Positions 1 through 11,276 of a stretch of 31,742 nt of DNA are shown one piece after another; positions within the stretch are counted from its first letter, which is position 1, and the number at the start of each line of letters is the position of its first letter. The stretch is from Nemertoderma westbladi. Its lineage: Eukaryota > Xenacoelomorpha > Nemertodermatida > Nemertodermatidae. Location of the stretch: assembly GCA_032718475.1 (NCBI GenBank), contig JAUCBJ010007120.1:1-31742 (forward strand). The letters run 5' to 3'. A model generated the notes under the pieces. It worked only from the letters and a program-made list of their open reading frames with translations, was not told where the DNA came from and searched no databases. Made by a program: the position numbers and the translations under genes.

Positions 1-40
1 TCCCTAATCGGAAGCACAGTAATGTCACCACTAGACCAAG
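1..40 (-). CDS. Putative exon 3 (partial) of a minus-strand spliced gene
   Basis: On the minus strand a 56-bp GT-AG intron (96 down to 41, GTGAGT ... TTAAGCAG) would end at 41, and the sequence from 40 to the window edge continues the phase-0 frame left by exon 2 without a stop. It encodes about 13 residues, LGLVVTLLCFRLG, which are hydrophobic and could be the start of a membrane segment. The gene runs off the window, so its length and function are unknown. The short intron has a TTAATTAA-type stretch near its 3' end that could hold a branch point. Support is from splice signals and frame continuity only. Forty bases can be open by chance, so confidence is low. Confidence 0.3.
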
Positions 41-96
41 CTGCTTAATTAATAATTAAAGACGGGAACCGTAGATAGCTGAGTAAAGTTACTCAC
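41..96 (-). other. Candidate 56-bp GT-AG intron
   Basis: The segment starts GTGAGT on the minus strand, ends AAGCAG, is AT-rich, and has a TTAATTAA-like element just before the acceptor. The size is typical of compact animal introns such as those of sponges. Confidence 0.35.
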
Positions 97-167
97 CCCA
101 ATTCCTTCCCCATCTGACATATCTTCCCAGTCATCCATGTTGTAAGTTTCACTGTTGTAAAGAATTT
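97..167 (-). CDS. Putative exon 2, acidic segment, minus-strand spliced gene
   Basis: Reading the minus strand, a T-rich tract ending TTTATATTTAG (acceptor AG at 169-168) is followed by 71 bp and then the donor GTGAGT at 96-91. Joined to the last G of exon 1 (phase 1), the exon gives exactly 24 codons with no stop: E-ILYNSETYN-MDDWEDMSDGEGIG, rich in Asp and Glu. It leaves phase 0 for exon 3. No family is recognised; an acidic stretch after a signal peptide suggests a secreted or extracellular N-terminus. One other frame is also open across these 71 bp, so the frame choice depends on pairing with exon 1. Seen: both splice sites and the phase match. Inferred: that the two exons belong to one gene across the 10-kb array. 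Confidence 0.45.
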
Positions 168-3154
168 CTAAATATAAACAAATAAACTTGATTTTACTTT
201 CCTGGCAAATTTTATAACACCGGAGATCATTATTGTTCCAATAACCGGAACTTACTGACAGTTACTTACTGACAAACAAACAGACAGACAGACAGACTGA
301 CATAATTATGATTCTATGTTAAGATGAATAATTTGGGAAAATGAAAATCCGATAAAATTAAAACGAATTCTATTTTATTGCGGCTTCATCGCTTAAAGTT
401 GTTATTCCTTGTAGTTATGGTAACTAGATTGTTTTTCTATGATGCTATTCTGTTTCGTCTGTTATTCTGTGCTGTTATTCTGAGCTGATATTCTGTGCTT
501 ATAATCGGTGCCTGTGCTGATAATCTGTAATGATATTCAGTGCTGCTAGTCTGTCTGTTATTCTGTGATGTTATCCTGTCTGTTATTCAGTGATGCTATT
601 CTGTGTCTGTCTGTTATTCTGTGCTGCTATTCTGTCTGTTATTCTGTGATGTTATCCTGTCCGTTATTCTGTGCTGCTATTCTGTCTGTTATTCTGTGCT
701 GCTAGTCTGTCTGTTATTCTGTGCTGTTATTCTGTCTGTTATTCTGTGATGTTATCCTGTCTGTTATTCAGTGATGCTATTCTGTGTCTGTCTGTTATTC
801 TGTGCTGCTATTCTGTCTGTTATTCTGTGATGTTATCCTGTCTGTTATTCAGTGATGCTATTCTGTGTCTGTCTGTTATTCTGTGCTGCTATCTGTCTGT
901 TATTATGTACTGCTATTCTGTCTGTTATTCTGTGATGTTATCCTGTCTGTTATTCTGTGATGCTATTCTGTGTCTGTCTGTTATTCTGTGCTGCTATTCT
1001 GTCTGTTATTCTGTGCTGCTATTCTGTCTGTTATTCTGTGATGTTATCCTGTCTGTTATTCAGTGATGCTATTCTGTGTCTGTCTGTTATTCTGTGCTGC
1101 TATTCTGTCTGTTATTCTGTGCTGCTATTCTGTCTGTTATTCTGTGATGTTATCCTGTCTGTTATTCAGTGATGCTATTCTGTGTCTGTCTGTTATTCTG
1201 TGATGTTATCCTGTCTGTTATTCTGTGCTGCTATTCTGTGTCTGTCCGTTATTCTGTGCTGCTATTCTGTGTCTGTCCGTTATTCTGTGCTGCTAGTCTG
1301 TCTGTTATTCTGTGCTGCTATTCTGTCTGTTATTCTGTGATGTTATCCTGTCTGTTATTCTGTGCTGCTATTCTGTGTCTGTCTGTTATTCTGTGCTGCT
1401 ATTCTGTCTGTTATTCTGTGATGCTATTCTGTGTCTGTCTGTTATTCTGTGCTGCTATTCTGTCTGTTATTCTGTGCTGCTATTCTGTCTGTTATTCTGT
1501 GATGTTATCCTGTCTGTTATTCAGTGATGCTATTCTGTGTCTGTCTGTTATTCTGTGCTGCTATTCTGTCTGTTATTCTGTGCTGCTATTCTGTGTCTGT
1601 CCGTTATTCTGTGCTGCTATTCTGTGTCTGTCCGTTATTCTGTGCTGCTATTCTGTGTCTGTCTGTTATTCTGTGCTGCTATTCTGTCTGTTATTCTGTA
1701 CTGCTATTCTGTGTCTGTCCGTTATTCTGTGCTGCTAGTCTGTCTGTTATTCTGTGCTGCTATTCTGTCTGTTATTCTGTGATGTTATCCTGTCTGTTAT
1801 TCAGTGATGCTATTCTGTGTCTGTCTGTTATTATGTACTGCTATTCTGTCCGTTATTCTGTGCTGCTATTCTGTCTGTTATTCTGTGCTGCTATTCTGTG
1901 TCTATCTGTTATTCTGTGCTGCTATTCTGTCTGTTATTCTGTGATGTTATCCTGTCTGTTATTCTGTGCTGCTATTCTGTGTCTGTCTGTTATTCTGTGC
2001 TGCTATTCTGTCTGTTATTCTGTGATGTTATCCTGTCTGTTATTCTGTGATGCTATTCTGTGTCTGTCCGTTATTCTGTGCTGCTATTCTGTCTGTTATT
2101 CTGTGATGTAATCCTGTCCGTTATTCTGTGCTGCTATTCTGTCTGTTATTCTGTGATGTTATCCTGTCTGTTATTCTGTGCTGCTATTCTGTGTCTGTCT
2201 GTTATTCTGTGCTATTATTCTGTCTGTTATTCTGTGATGTTATCCTGTCTGTTATTCAGTGATGCTATTCTGTGTCTGTCTGTTATTCTGTGCTGCTATT
2301 CTGTCTGTTATTCTGTGATGTAATCCTGTCCGTTATTCTGTGCTGCTATTCTGTCTGTTATTCTGTGATGTTATTCTGTCTGTTATTCAGTGATGCTATT
2401 CTGTGTCTGTCTGTTATTCTGTGCTGCTATTCTGTCTGTTATTCTGTGATGTTATCCTGTCTGTTATTCAGTGATGATATTCTGTGTCTGTCTGTTATTC
2501 TGTGCTGCTATTCTGTCTGTTATTCTGTGATGTTATCCTGTCTGTTATTCTGTGCTGCTATTCTGTCTGTTATTCTGTGATGTTATTCTGTCTGTTATTC
2601 TGTGATGTTATCCTGTCTGTTATTCAGTGATGCTATTCTGTGTCTGTCTGTTATTCTGTGCTGCTATTCTCTCTGTTATTCTGTGATGTTATTCTGTCTG
2701 TTATTCTGTGATGTTATCCTGTCCGTTATTCTGTGATGTTATTCTGTCTGTTATTCTGTGATGTTATCCTGTCTGTTATTCAGTGATGCTATTCTGTGTC
2801 TGTCTGTTATTCTGTGCTGCTAGTCTGTCTGTTATTCTGTGATGTTATCCTGTCTGTTATTCTGTGCTGCTATTCTGTGTCTGTCTGTTATTCTGTGCTG
2901 CTATTCTGTCTGTTATTCTGTGATGTTATCCTGTCTGTTATTCTGTGCTGCTATTCTGTGTCTGTCTGTTATTCTGTGCTGCTATTCTGTCTGTTATTCT
3001 GTGATGTTATCCTGTCTGTTATTCTGTGATGTTATCCTGTCTGTTATTCAGTGATACTATTCTGTGTCTGTCTGTTATTCTGTACTGCTATTCTGTCTGT
3101 TATTCTGTGATGTTATCCTGTCTGTTATTCAGTGATGCTATTCTGTGTCTGTCT

Positions 3155-4258
3155 GTTATTCTGTCTGTTATTCTGTGATGTTATCCTGTCTGTTATTCTG
3201 TGTCTGTCTGTTATTCTGTGCTGCTATTCTGTCTGTTATTCTGTGATGTTATCCTGTCTGTTATTCTGTGCTGCTATTCTGTGTCTGTCTGTTATTCTGT
3301 GCTGCTATTCTGTCTGTTATTCTGTGATGTTATCCTGTCTGTTATTCTGTGCTGCTATTCTGTGTCTGGCTGTTATTCTGTGCTGCTATTCTGTCTGTTA
3401 TTCTGTGATGTTATCCTGTCTTTTATTCAGTGATGCTATTCTGTGTCTGTCCGTTATTCTGTGCTGCTATTCTGTCTGTTATTCTGTGCTGCTATTCCGT
3501 GTCTGTCTGTTATTCTGTGCTGCTATTCTGTCTGTTATTCTGTGATGTTATCCTGTCTGTTATTCTGTGCTGCTATTCTGTGTCTGTCTGTTATTCTGTG
3601 CTGCTATTCTGTCTGTTATTCTGTGATGTTATCCTGTCTGTTATTCAGTGATGCTATTCTGTGTCTGTCTGTTATTTTGTGATGTTATTCTGTCTGTTAT
3701 TCTGTGCTGCTATTCTGTGTCTGTCCGTTATTCTGTGCTGCTAGTCTGTCTGTTATTCTGTGCTGCTATTCTGTCTGTTATTCTGTGATGTTATCCCGTC
3801 TGTTATTCAGTGATGCTATTCTGTGTCTGTCTGTTATTCTGTGCTGCTATTCTGTGTCTGTCTGTTATTCTGTGCTGCTATTCTGTCTGTTATTCTGTGA
3901 TGTTATCCTGTCTGTTATTCAGTGATGCTATTCTGTGTCTGTCTGTTATTCTGTGCTGCTATTCTGTCTGTTATTCTGTGTCTATCTGTTATTCTGTGAT
4001 GCTATTCTGTCTGTTATTCTGTGATGTTATCCTGTCTGTTATTCAGTGATGCTATTCTGTGTCTGTCCGTTATTCTGTGCTGCTAGTCAGTCTGTTATTT
4101 TGTGCTGCTATTCTGTCTGTTATTCTGAGATATTATCCTGTCTGTTATTCAGTGATGCTATTCTGTGTCTGTCTGTTATTCTGTGCTGCTATTCTGTCTG
4201 TTATTTTGTGCTGCTAGTCTGTCTGTTATTCTGTGCTGCTATTCTGTCTGTTATTCTG
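3155..4258 (+). repeat. Segmental duplication inside the array, copy A
   Basis: About 1.1 kb matches 6268-7371 at a constant offset of 3113 bp with very few differences (for example GTCTGGCTG near 3365 versus GTCTGTCTG in copy B). Rare unit variants such as GTCTATCTG, TTATCCCGTC and GAGATATTATCC occur in the same order in both copies. The homology continues further left with a one-unit indel. This is recent large-scale rearrangement within the array. Confidence 0.85.
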
Positions 4259-4795
4259 TGCTGCTATTCTGTGTCTGTCTGTTATTCTGTGCTGCTAGTC
4301 TGTCTGTTATTCTGTGCTGTTATTCTGTGTCTGTCTGTTATTCTGTGCTGCTTGTCTGTCTGTTATTCTGTACTGCTATTCTGTCTGTTATTCTGTGTCT
4401 ATCTGTTATTCTGTGATGCTATTCTGTCTGTTATTCTGTGATGTTATCCTGTCTGTTATTCAGTGATGCTATTCTGTGTCTGTCCGTTATTCTGTGCTGC
4501 TAGTCAGTCTGTTATTTTGTGCTGCTATTCTGTCTGTTATTCTGAGATATTATCCTGTCTGTTATTCAGTGATGCTATTCTGTGTCTGTCTGTTATTCTG
4601 TGCTGCTATTCTGTCTGTTATTTTGTGCTGCTAGTCTGTCTGTTATTCTGTGCTGCTATTCTGTCTGTTATTCTGTGCTGCTATTCTGTGTCTGTCTGTT
4701 ATTCTGTGCTGCTAGTCTGTCTGTTATTCTGTGCTGCTATTCTGTGTCTGTCTGTTATTCTGTGCTGCTTGTCTGTCTGTTATTCTGTACTGCTA
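3962..4795 (+). repeat. 417-bp tandem duplication inside the array
   Basis: Two consecutive blocks of 417 bp (about 3962-4378 and 4379-4795) share the same ordered rare variants: GTCTATCTGTTATTCTGTG, CTAGTCAGTCTG, TTATTTTGTGCTG, GAGATATTATCC and CTGCTTGTCTG. The related block near 7081-7330 (copy B of the 3113-bp duplication) has only one copy, so the 417-bp duplication is probably later than the 3113-bp event. Confidence 0.8.
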
Positions 4796-6267
4796 TTCTG
4801 TCTGTTATTCTGTGATGTTATCCTGTCTGTTATTCAGTGATGCTATTCTGTGTCTGTCTGTTATTCTGTGCTGCTAGTCTGTCTGTTATTCTGTACTGCT
4901 ATTCTGTCTGTTATTCTGTGATGTTATCCTGTCTGTTATTCAGTGATGCTATTCTGTGTCTGTCTGTTATTCTGTGCTGCTAGTCTGTCTGTTATTATGT
5001 ACTGCCATTCTGTCTGTTATTCTGTGATGTTATCCTGTCTGTTATTCAGTGATGCTATTCTGTGTCTGTCTGTTATTCTGTGCTGCTATTCTGTCTGTTA
5101 TTCTGTGCTGCTATTCTGTGTCTGACTGTTATTCTGTGCTGCTATTCTGTCTGTTATTCTGTGCTGCTATTTTGTGTCTGTCTGTTATTCTGTGCTGCTA
5201 TTCTGTCTGTTATTCTGTGCTGCTATACTGTGTCTGTCCGTTATTCTGTGCTGCTAGTCTGTCCGTTATTCTGTGATGCTATTATGTCTGTTATTCTGTG
5301 ATGTTATCCTGTCTGTTATTCTGTACTGCTATTCTGTCTGTTATTCTGTGCTGCTATTCTGTCTGTTATTCTGTGCTGCTATTCTGTGTCTGTCCGTTAT
5401 TCTGTGCTGCTATTCTGTCTGTTATTCTGTGCTGCTATTCTGTGTCTGTCTGTTATTCTGTGCTGCTATTCTGTCTGTTATTCTGTGATGTTATCCTGTC
5501 TGTTATTCAGTGATGCTATTCTGTGTCTGTCTGTTATTCTGTGCTGCTATTCTGTCTGTTATTCTGTGCTGCTATTCTGTCTGTTATTCTGTGATGTTAT
5601 CCTGTCTGTTATTCAGTGATGCTATTCTGTGTCTGTCTGTTATTCTGTGCTGCTATTCTGTTTGTTATTCTGTGCTGCTATTCTGTGTCTGTCCGTTATT
5701 CTGTGCTGCTATTCTGTGTCTGTCTATTATTCTGTGCTGCTATTCTGTGTCTGTCTGTTATTCTGTGCTGCTATTCTGTCTGTTATTCTGTGCTGCTATT
5801 CTGTGTCTGTCTGTTATTCTGTGCTGCTATTCTGTGTCTGTCTGTTATTCTGTGCTGCTATTCTGTCTGTTATTCTGTGATGTTATCCTGTCTGTTATTC
5901 AGTGATGCTATTCTGTGTCTGTCTGTTATTCTGTGCTGCTATTTTGTCTGTTATTCTGTGCTGCTATTCTGTGTCTGTCTGTTATTCTGTGCTGCTATTC
6001 TGTGTCTGTCTGTTATTCTGTGCTGCTATTCTGTCTGTTATTCTGTGATGTTATCCTGTCTGTTATTCTGTGCTGCTATTCTGTGTCTGTCTGTTATTCT
6101 GTGCTGCTATTCTGTCTGTTATTCTGTGATGTTATCCTGTCTGTTATTCAGTGATGCTATTCTGTGTCTGTCTGTTATTCTGTACTGCTATTCTGTCTGT
6201 TTTTCTGTGATGTTATCCTGTCTGTTATTCAGTGATGCTATTCTGTGTCTGTCTGTTATTCTGTGCT

Positions 6268-7371
6268 GCTATTCTGTCTGTTATTCTGTGATGTTATCCT
6301 GTCTGTTATTCTGTGTCTGTCTGTTATTCTGTGCTGCTATTCTGTCTGTTATTCTGTGATGTTATCCTGTCTGTTATTCTGTGCTGCTATTCTGTGTCTG
6401 TCTGTTATTCTGTGCTGCTATTCTGTCTGTTATTCTGTGATGTTATCCTGTCTGTTATTCTGTGCTGCTATTCTGTGTCTGTCTGTTATTCTGTGCTGCT
6501 ATTCTGTCTGTTATTCTGTGATGTTATCCTGTCTTTTATTCAGTGATGCTATTCTGTGTCTGTCCGTTATTCTGTGCTGCTATTCTGTCTGTTATTCTGT
6601 GCTGCTATTCCGTGTCTGTCTGTTATTCTGTGCTGCTATTCTGTCTGTTATTCTGTGATGTTATCCTGTCTGTTATTCTGTGCTGCTATTCTGTGTCTGT
6701 CTGTTATTCTGTGCTGCTATTCTGTCTGTTATTCTGTGATGTTATCCTGTCTGTTATTCAGTGATGCTATTCTGTGTCTGTCTGTTATTCTGTGATGTTA
6801 TTCTGTCTGTTATTCTGTGCTGCTATTCTGTGTCTGTCCGTTATTCTGTGCTGCTAGTCTGTCTGTTATTCTGTGCTGCTATTCTGTCTGTTATTCTGTG
6901 ATGTTATCCCGTCTGTTATTCAGTGATGCTATTCTGTGTCTGTCTGTTATTCTGTGCTGCTATTCTGTGTCTGTCTGTTATTCTGTGCTGCTATTCTGTC
7001 TGTTATTCTGTGATGTTATCCTGTCTGTTATTCAGTGATGCTATTCTGTGTCTGTCTGTTATTCTGTGCTGCTATTCTGTCTGTTATTCTGTGTCTATCT
7101 GTTATTCTGTGATGCTATTCTGTCTGTTATTCTGTGATGTTATCCTGTCTGTTATTCAGTGATGCTATTCTGTGTCTGTCCGTTATTCTGTGCTGCTAGT
7201 CAGTCTGTTATTTTGTGCTGCTATTCTGTCTGTTATTCTGAGATATTATCCTGTCTGTTATTCAGTGATGCTATTCTGTGTCTGTCTGTTATTCTGTGCT
7301 GCTATTCTGTCTGTTATTTTGTGCTGCTAGTCTGTCTGTTATTCTGTGCTGCTATTCTGTCTGTTATTCTG
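6268..7371 (+). repeat. Segmental duplication inside the array, copy B
   Basis: Partner of 3155-4258 at an offset of 3113 bp. The copies part at the right end, where copy A continues with CTGTGCTGCTATT units and copy B switches to a GATGTTATCC unit. Confidence 0.85.
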
Positions 7372-8589
7372 TGATGTTATCCTGTCTGTTATTCAGTGAT
7401 GCTATTCTGTGTCTGTCTGTTATTCTGTGCTGCTATTCTGTCTGTTATTCTGTGCTGCTATTCTGTGTCTGTCTGTTATTCTGTGCTGCTAGTCTGTCTG
7501 TTATTCTGTGCTGCTATTCTGTGTCTGTCTGTTATTCTGTGCTGCTAGTCTGTCTGTTATTCTGTACTGCTATTCTGTCTGTTATTCTGTGATGCTATTC
7601 TGTGTCTGTCTGTTATTCTGTGCTGCTATTCTGTCTGTTATTCTGTGATGTTATCCTGTCTGTTATTCAGTGATGCTATTCTGTGTCTGTCTGTTATTCT
7701 GTGCTGCTATTCTGTCTGTTATTCTGTGCTGCTAGTCTGTCTGTTATTCTGTGCTGCTATTCTGTCTGTTATTCTGTGCTGCTATTCTGTGTCTGTCTGT
7801 TATTCTGTGCTGCTAGTCTGTCTGTTATTCTGTACTGCTATTCTGTCTGTTATTCTGTGATGCTATTCTGTGTCTGTCTGTTATTCTGTGCTGCTATTCT
7901 GTCTGTTATTCTGTGATGTTATCCTGTCTGTTATTCAGTGATGCTATTCTGTGTCTGTCTGTTATTCTGTGCTGCTATTCTGTCTGTTATTCTGTGCTGC
8001 TGGTCTGTCTGTTATTCTGTGCTGCTAGTCTGTCTGTTATTCTGTGCTGCTATTCTGTGTCTGTCTGTTATTCTGTGCTGTTATTCTGTCTGTTATTCAG
8101 TGCTGCTAGTCTGTCTGTTATTCTGTGCTGCTAGTCTGTCTGTTATTCTGTGCTGCTAGTCTGTCTGTTATTCTGTGCTGCTATTCTGTGTCTGTCTGTT
8201 ATTCTGTGCTGCTATTCTGTCTGTTATTCAGTGCTGCTAGTCTGTCTGTTATTCTGTGCTGCTATTCTGTCTGTTATTCTGTGATGTTATTCTGTCTGTT
8301 ATTCAGTGATGCTATTCTGTGTCTGTCTGTTATTCTGTGCTGCTAGTCTGTCTGTTATTCTGTACTGCTATTCTGTCTGTTATTCTGTGATGTTATCCTG
8401 TCTGTTATTCAGTGATGCTATTCTCTGTCTGTCTGTGACTCTGTGCTGCTATTCTGTGTCTGTCCGTTATTCTGTGCTGCTATTCTGTGTCTGTCTGTTA
8501 TTCTGTGCTGCTAGTCCGTCTGTTATTCTGTACTGCTATTCTGTCTGTTATTCTGTGATGTTATCCTGTCTGTTATTCTGTGATGCTAT

Positions 8590-10587
8590 TCTGTGTCTGT
8601 CTGTTATTCTGTGCTGCTATTCTGTCTGTTATTCTGTGATGTTATCCTGTCTGTTATTCAGTGATGCTATTCTGTGTCTGTCTGTTATTCTGTGCTGCTA
8701 TTTTGTCTGTTATTCTGTGCTGCTATTCTGTGTCTGTCTGTTATTCTGTGCTGCTATTCTGTGTCTGTCTGTTATTCTGTGCTGCTATTCTGTCTGTTAT
8801 TCTGTGATGTTATCCTGTCTGTTATTCAGTGATGCTATTCTGTGTCTGTCTGTTATTCTGTGATGTTATCCTGTCTGTTATTCAGTGATGCTATTCTGAG
8901 TCTGTCTATTATTCTGTGCTGCTATTCTGTCTGTTATTCTGTGCTGCTATTCTGTGTCTGTCCGTTATTCTGTGCTGCTAGTCTGTCTGTTATTCTGTAC
9001 TGCTATTCTGTCTGTTATTCTGTGATGTTATCCTGTCTGTTATTCAGTGATGCTATTCTGTGTCTGTCTGTTATTCTGTGCTGCTATTCTGTCTGTTATT
9101 CTGTGCTGCTATTCTGTGTCTGTCTGTTATTCTGTGCTGCTATTCTGTGTCTGTCTGTTATTCAGTGATGCTATTCTGTGTCTGTCCGTTATTCTGTGCT
9201 GCTATTCTGTCTGTTATTCTGTGCTGCTATTCTGTTTCTATCCGTTATTCTGTGCTGCTAGTCTGTCCGTTATTCTGTGCTGCTATTCTGTCTGTTATTC
9301 TGTGATGTTATCCTGTCTGTTATTCAGTGATGCTATTCTGTGTCTGTCTGTTATTCTGTGCTGCTATTCTGTCTGATATTCTGTGATGTTATCCTGTCTG
9401 TTATTCTGTGCTGCTATTCTGTGTCTATCTGTTATTATGTACTGCTATTCTGTCTGTTATTCTGTGATGTTATCCTGTCTGTTATTCAGTGATGCTATTC
9501 TGAGTCTGTCTGTTATTCTGTGCTGCTATTCTGTCTGTTATTCTGTGATGTTATCCTGTCTGTTATTCAGTGATGCTATTCTGTGTCTGTCTGTTATTCT
9601 GTGCTGCTATTCTGTCTGTTATTCTGTGCTGCTATTCTGTGTCTGTCTGTTATTCTGTGCTGCTATTCTGTGTCTGTCTGTTATTCTGTGCTGCTATTCT
9701 GTCTGTTATTCTGTGATGTTATCCTGTCTGTTATTCAGTGATGCTATTCTGTGTCTGTCTGTTATTCTGTGATGTTATCCTGTCTGTTATTCAGTGATGC
9801 TATTCTGAGTCTGTCTATTATTCTGTGCTGCTATTCTGTCTGTTATTCTGTGCTGCTATTCTGTGTCTGTCCGTTATTCTGTGCTGCTAGTCTGTCTGTT
9901 ATTCTGTACTGCTATTCTGTCTGTTATTCTTTGATGTTATCCTGTCTGTTATTCAGTGATGCTATTCTGTGTCTGTCTGTTATTCTGTGCTGCTATTCTG
10001 TCTGTTATTCTGTGCTGCTATTCTGTGTCTGTCTGTTATTCTGTGCTGCTATTCTGTGTCTGTCTGTTATTCAGTGATGCTATTCTGTGTCTGTCCGTTA
10101 TTCTGTGCTGCTATTCTGTCTGTTATTCTGTGCTGCTATTCTGTTTCTATCCGTTATTCTGTGCTGCTAGTCTGTCCGTTATTCTGTGCTGCTATTCTGT
10201 CTGTTATTCTGTGATGTTATCCTGTCTGTTATTCAGTGATGCTATTCTGTGTCTGTCTGTTATTCTGTGCTGCTATTCTGTCTGTTATTCTGTGATGTTA
10301 TCCTGTCTGTTATTCTGTGCTGCTATTCTGTGTCTATCTGTTATTATGTACTGCTATTCTGTCTGTTATTCTGTGATGTTATCCTGTCTGTTATTCAGTG
10401 ATGCTATTCTGAGTCTGTCTGTTATTCTGTGCTGCTATTCTGTCTGTTATTCTGTGATGTTATCCTGTCTGTTATTCAGTGATGCTATTCTGTGTCTGTC
10501 TGTTATTCTGTGCTGCTATTCTGTCTGTTATTCTGTGCTGCTATTCTGTGTCTGTCTGTTATTCTGTGCTGCTATTCTGTGTCTGTC
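8590..10587 (+). repeat. 909-bp tandem higher-order repeat, about 2.2 copies
   Basis: Sequence from about 8590 to 9678 recurs at 9499-10587 with a 909-bp offset and only a few substitutions, such as CTGATATTC versus CTGTTATTC near 9375. Shared markers include CTGAGTCTGTCTATTATTC, TTTCTATCCG and TCTATCTGTTATTATGTAC in the same order. Confidence 0.85.
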
Positions 10588-10763
10588 CGTTATTCTGTGC
10601 TGCTAGTCTGTCTGTTATTCTGTTATGTTATCCTGTCCGTTATTCTGTGCTGCTATTCTGTGTCTGTCCGTTATTCTGTGCTGCTAGTCTGTCTGTTATT
10701 CTGTGCTGCTATTAATTATAATTAATATTAGGAATTCAGATTGATTAATGATAACTATCTTAC

Positions 10764-10827
10764 CTTCCAGACATTGTATGGATGGAAACACGGAAAGTGT
10801 AGCCAATAGAAAGACAATGATCTCCAT
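10764..10827 (-). CDS. Putative exon 1: start codon and signal peptide of a secreted protein
   Basis: Minus strand 10827-10764 reads ATG GAG ATC ATT GTC TTT CTA TTG GCT ACA and continues to CTG GAA G, then GTAAGATAG, a strong splice donor. The 21 encoded residues, MEIIVFLLATL then SVFPSIQCLE, have a classic signal-peptide layout: an acidic or neutral N-end, a hydrophobic core of about 12 residues, then a small or polar c-region (PSIQC). The phase-1 intron directly after a signal peptide is a common arrangement in animal secreted proteins. The next phase-matched exon on this strand is 167-97. The segment is too short for ORF callers. No homologue is recognised. Alternative: chance ATG-to-donor open frame. 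Confidence 0.5.
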
Positions 10828-11276
10828 CACGATATTGGGTCAGTTTCGATTGGTTAGAAGTGACGTAATAAGTTAGACCTCCAAGTGAATTTCTATATAA
10901 TAAACGCTCTAAAATGTCAATTATTTAACATTAAAATAAAGAAATGAAATTATATATAAATTACAATAAACGCTAATGTTACATATAAACAACGAATTAA
11001 TCAATTTAATACCAATTAAACATTATATAGTAAAATAAATCCCAAATCCCATCCTTCTCTATTGCATGGCTCCCTCCAATACACAAAGTATCCTACAATA
11101 ATTTAACCTACACACGCACTTTTATGTTTTCTATTGAGAACAACCTACTCATCCAACAGAAACACCTGCTAAAATTTATTTACCTATTTGCTAGCAATGA
11201 CGTCACTATAGTGAGTGACATAAGTGGTTCAATAAATAATTAGTCACACGTGGTGTAAAAAATCTTGTATTCCAGG
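10828..11276 (-). promoter_or_regulatory. Upstream region of the putative minus-strand gene, with CRE-like sites
   Basis: This 449-bp AT-rich single-copy stretch lies between exon 1 and the 16-bp array. It holds a CCAAT box on the minus strand (ATTGG on plus, 10849-10853), a CRE-like TGACGTAA (10861-10868), a TATATAG-type motif read on the minus strand (10899-10893), and a perfect palindromic CRE TGACGTCA (11198-11205). The order (TATA upstream of CRE and CCAAT) is not the textbook one, so which motif sets the start is unclear. No coding segment is seen. Confidence 0.3.

Larger units (their letters stand above)
437..10713 (+). repeat. 25/31-bp minisatellite, about 10.3 kb
   Basis: The basic unit is CTGTCTGTTATTCTGTG followed by CTGCTATT (25 bp). 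A second form carries an extra CTGTGT (31 bp). Variants end GATGTTATC, or have CAGTGATGC in place of CTGTGCTGC. A frequent higher-order order is 25+25+31 = 81 bp, which explains the 27-residue Cys-rich repeats in apparent ORFs. There are several hundred units. The left edge (437-545) is degenerate, as expected at an array edge; the right edge at 10713 is abrupt. The array is strongly strand-asymmetric, with few A residues on the plus strand. I see no sign that it is translated. Confidence 0.97.
168..10763 (-). other. Candidate giant intron 1 (10,596 bp) holding the 25/31-bp array
   Basis: On the minus strand the donor GTAAGATAG at 10763 follows the signal-peptide exon, and the acceptor TTTATATTTAG ends at 168. 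Between them are about 50 bp of single-copy DNA, the whole 25/31-bp minisatellite, and 269 bp of AT-rich single-copy DNA (168-436) with a short CAGA microsatellite near 281-297. No other exon-like segment was found inside. The intron call depends on exons 1 and 2 belonging to the same gene. Confidence 0.42.

Noticed and set aside
671-10725. Dozens of Cys/Leu/Ser/Val-rich ORFs (60-247 codons) in the 25/31-bp array
   Set aside because: All three plus-strand frames give overlapping near-identical ORFs because the 81-bp higher-order unit is a multiple of three and the unit lacks stops in some phases. Starts are arbitrary array positions.
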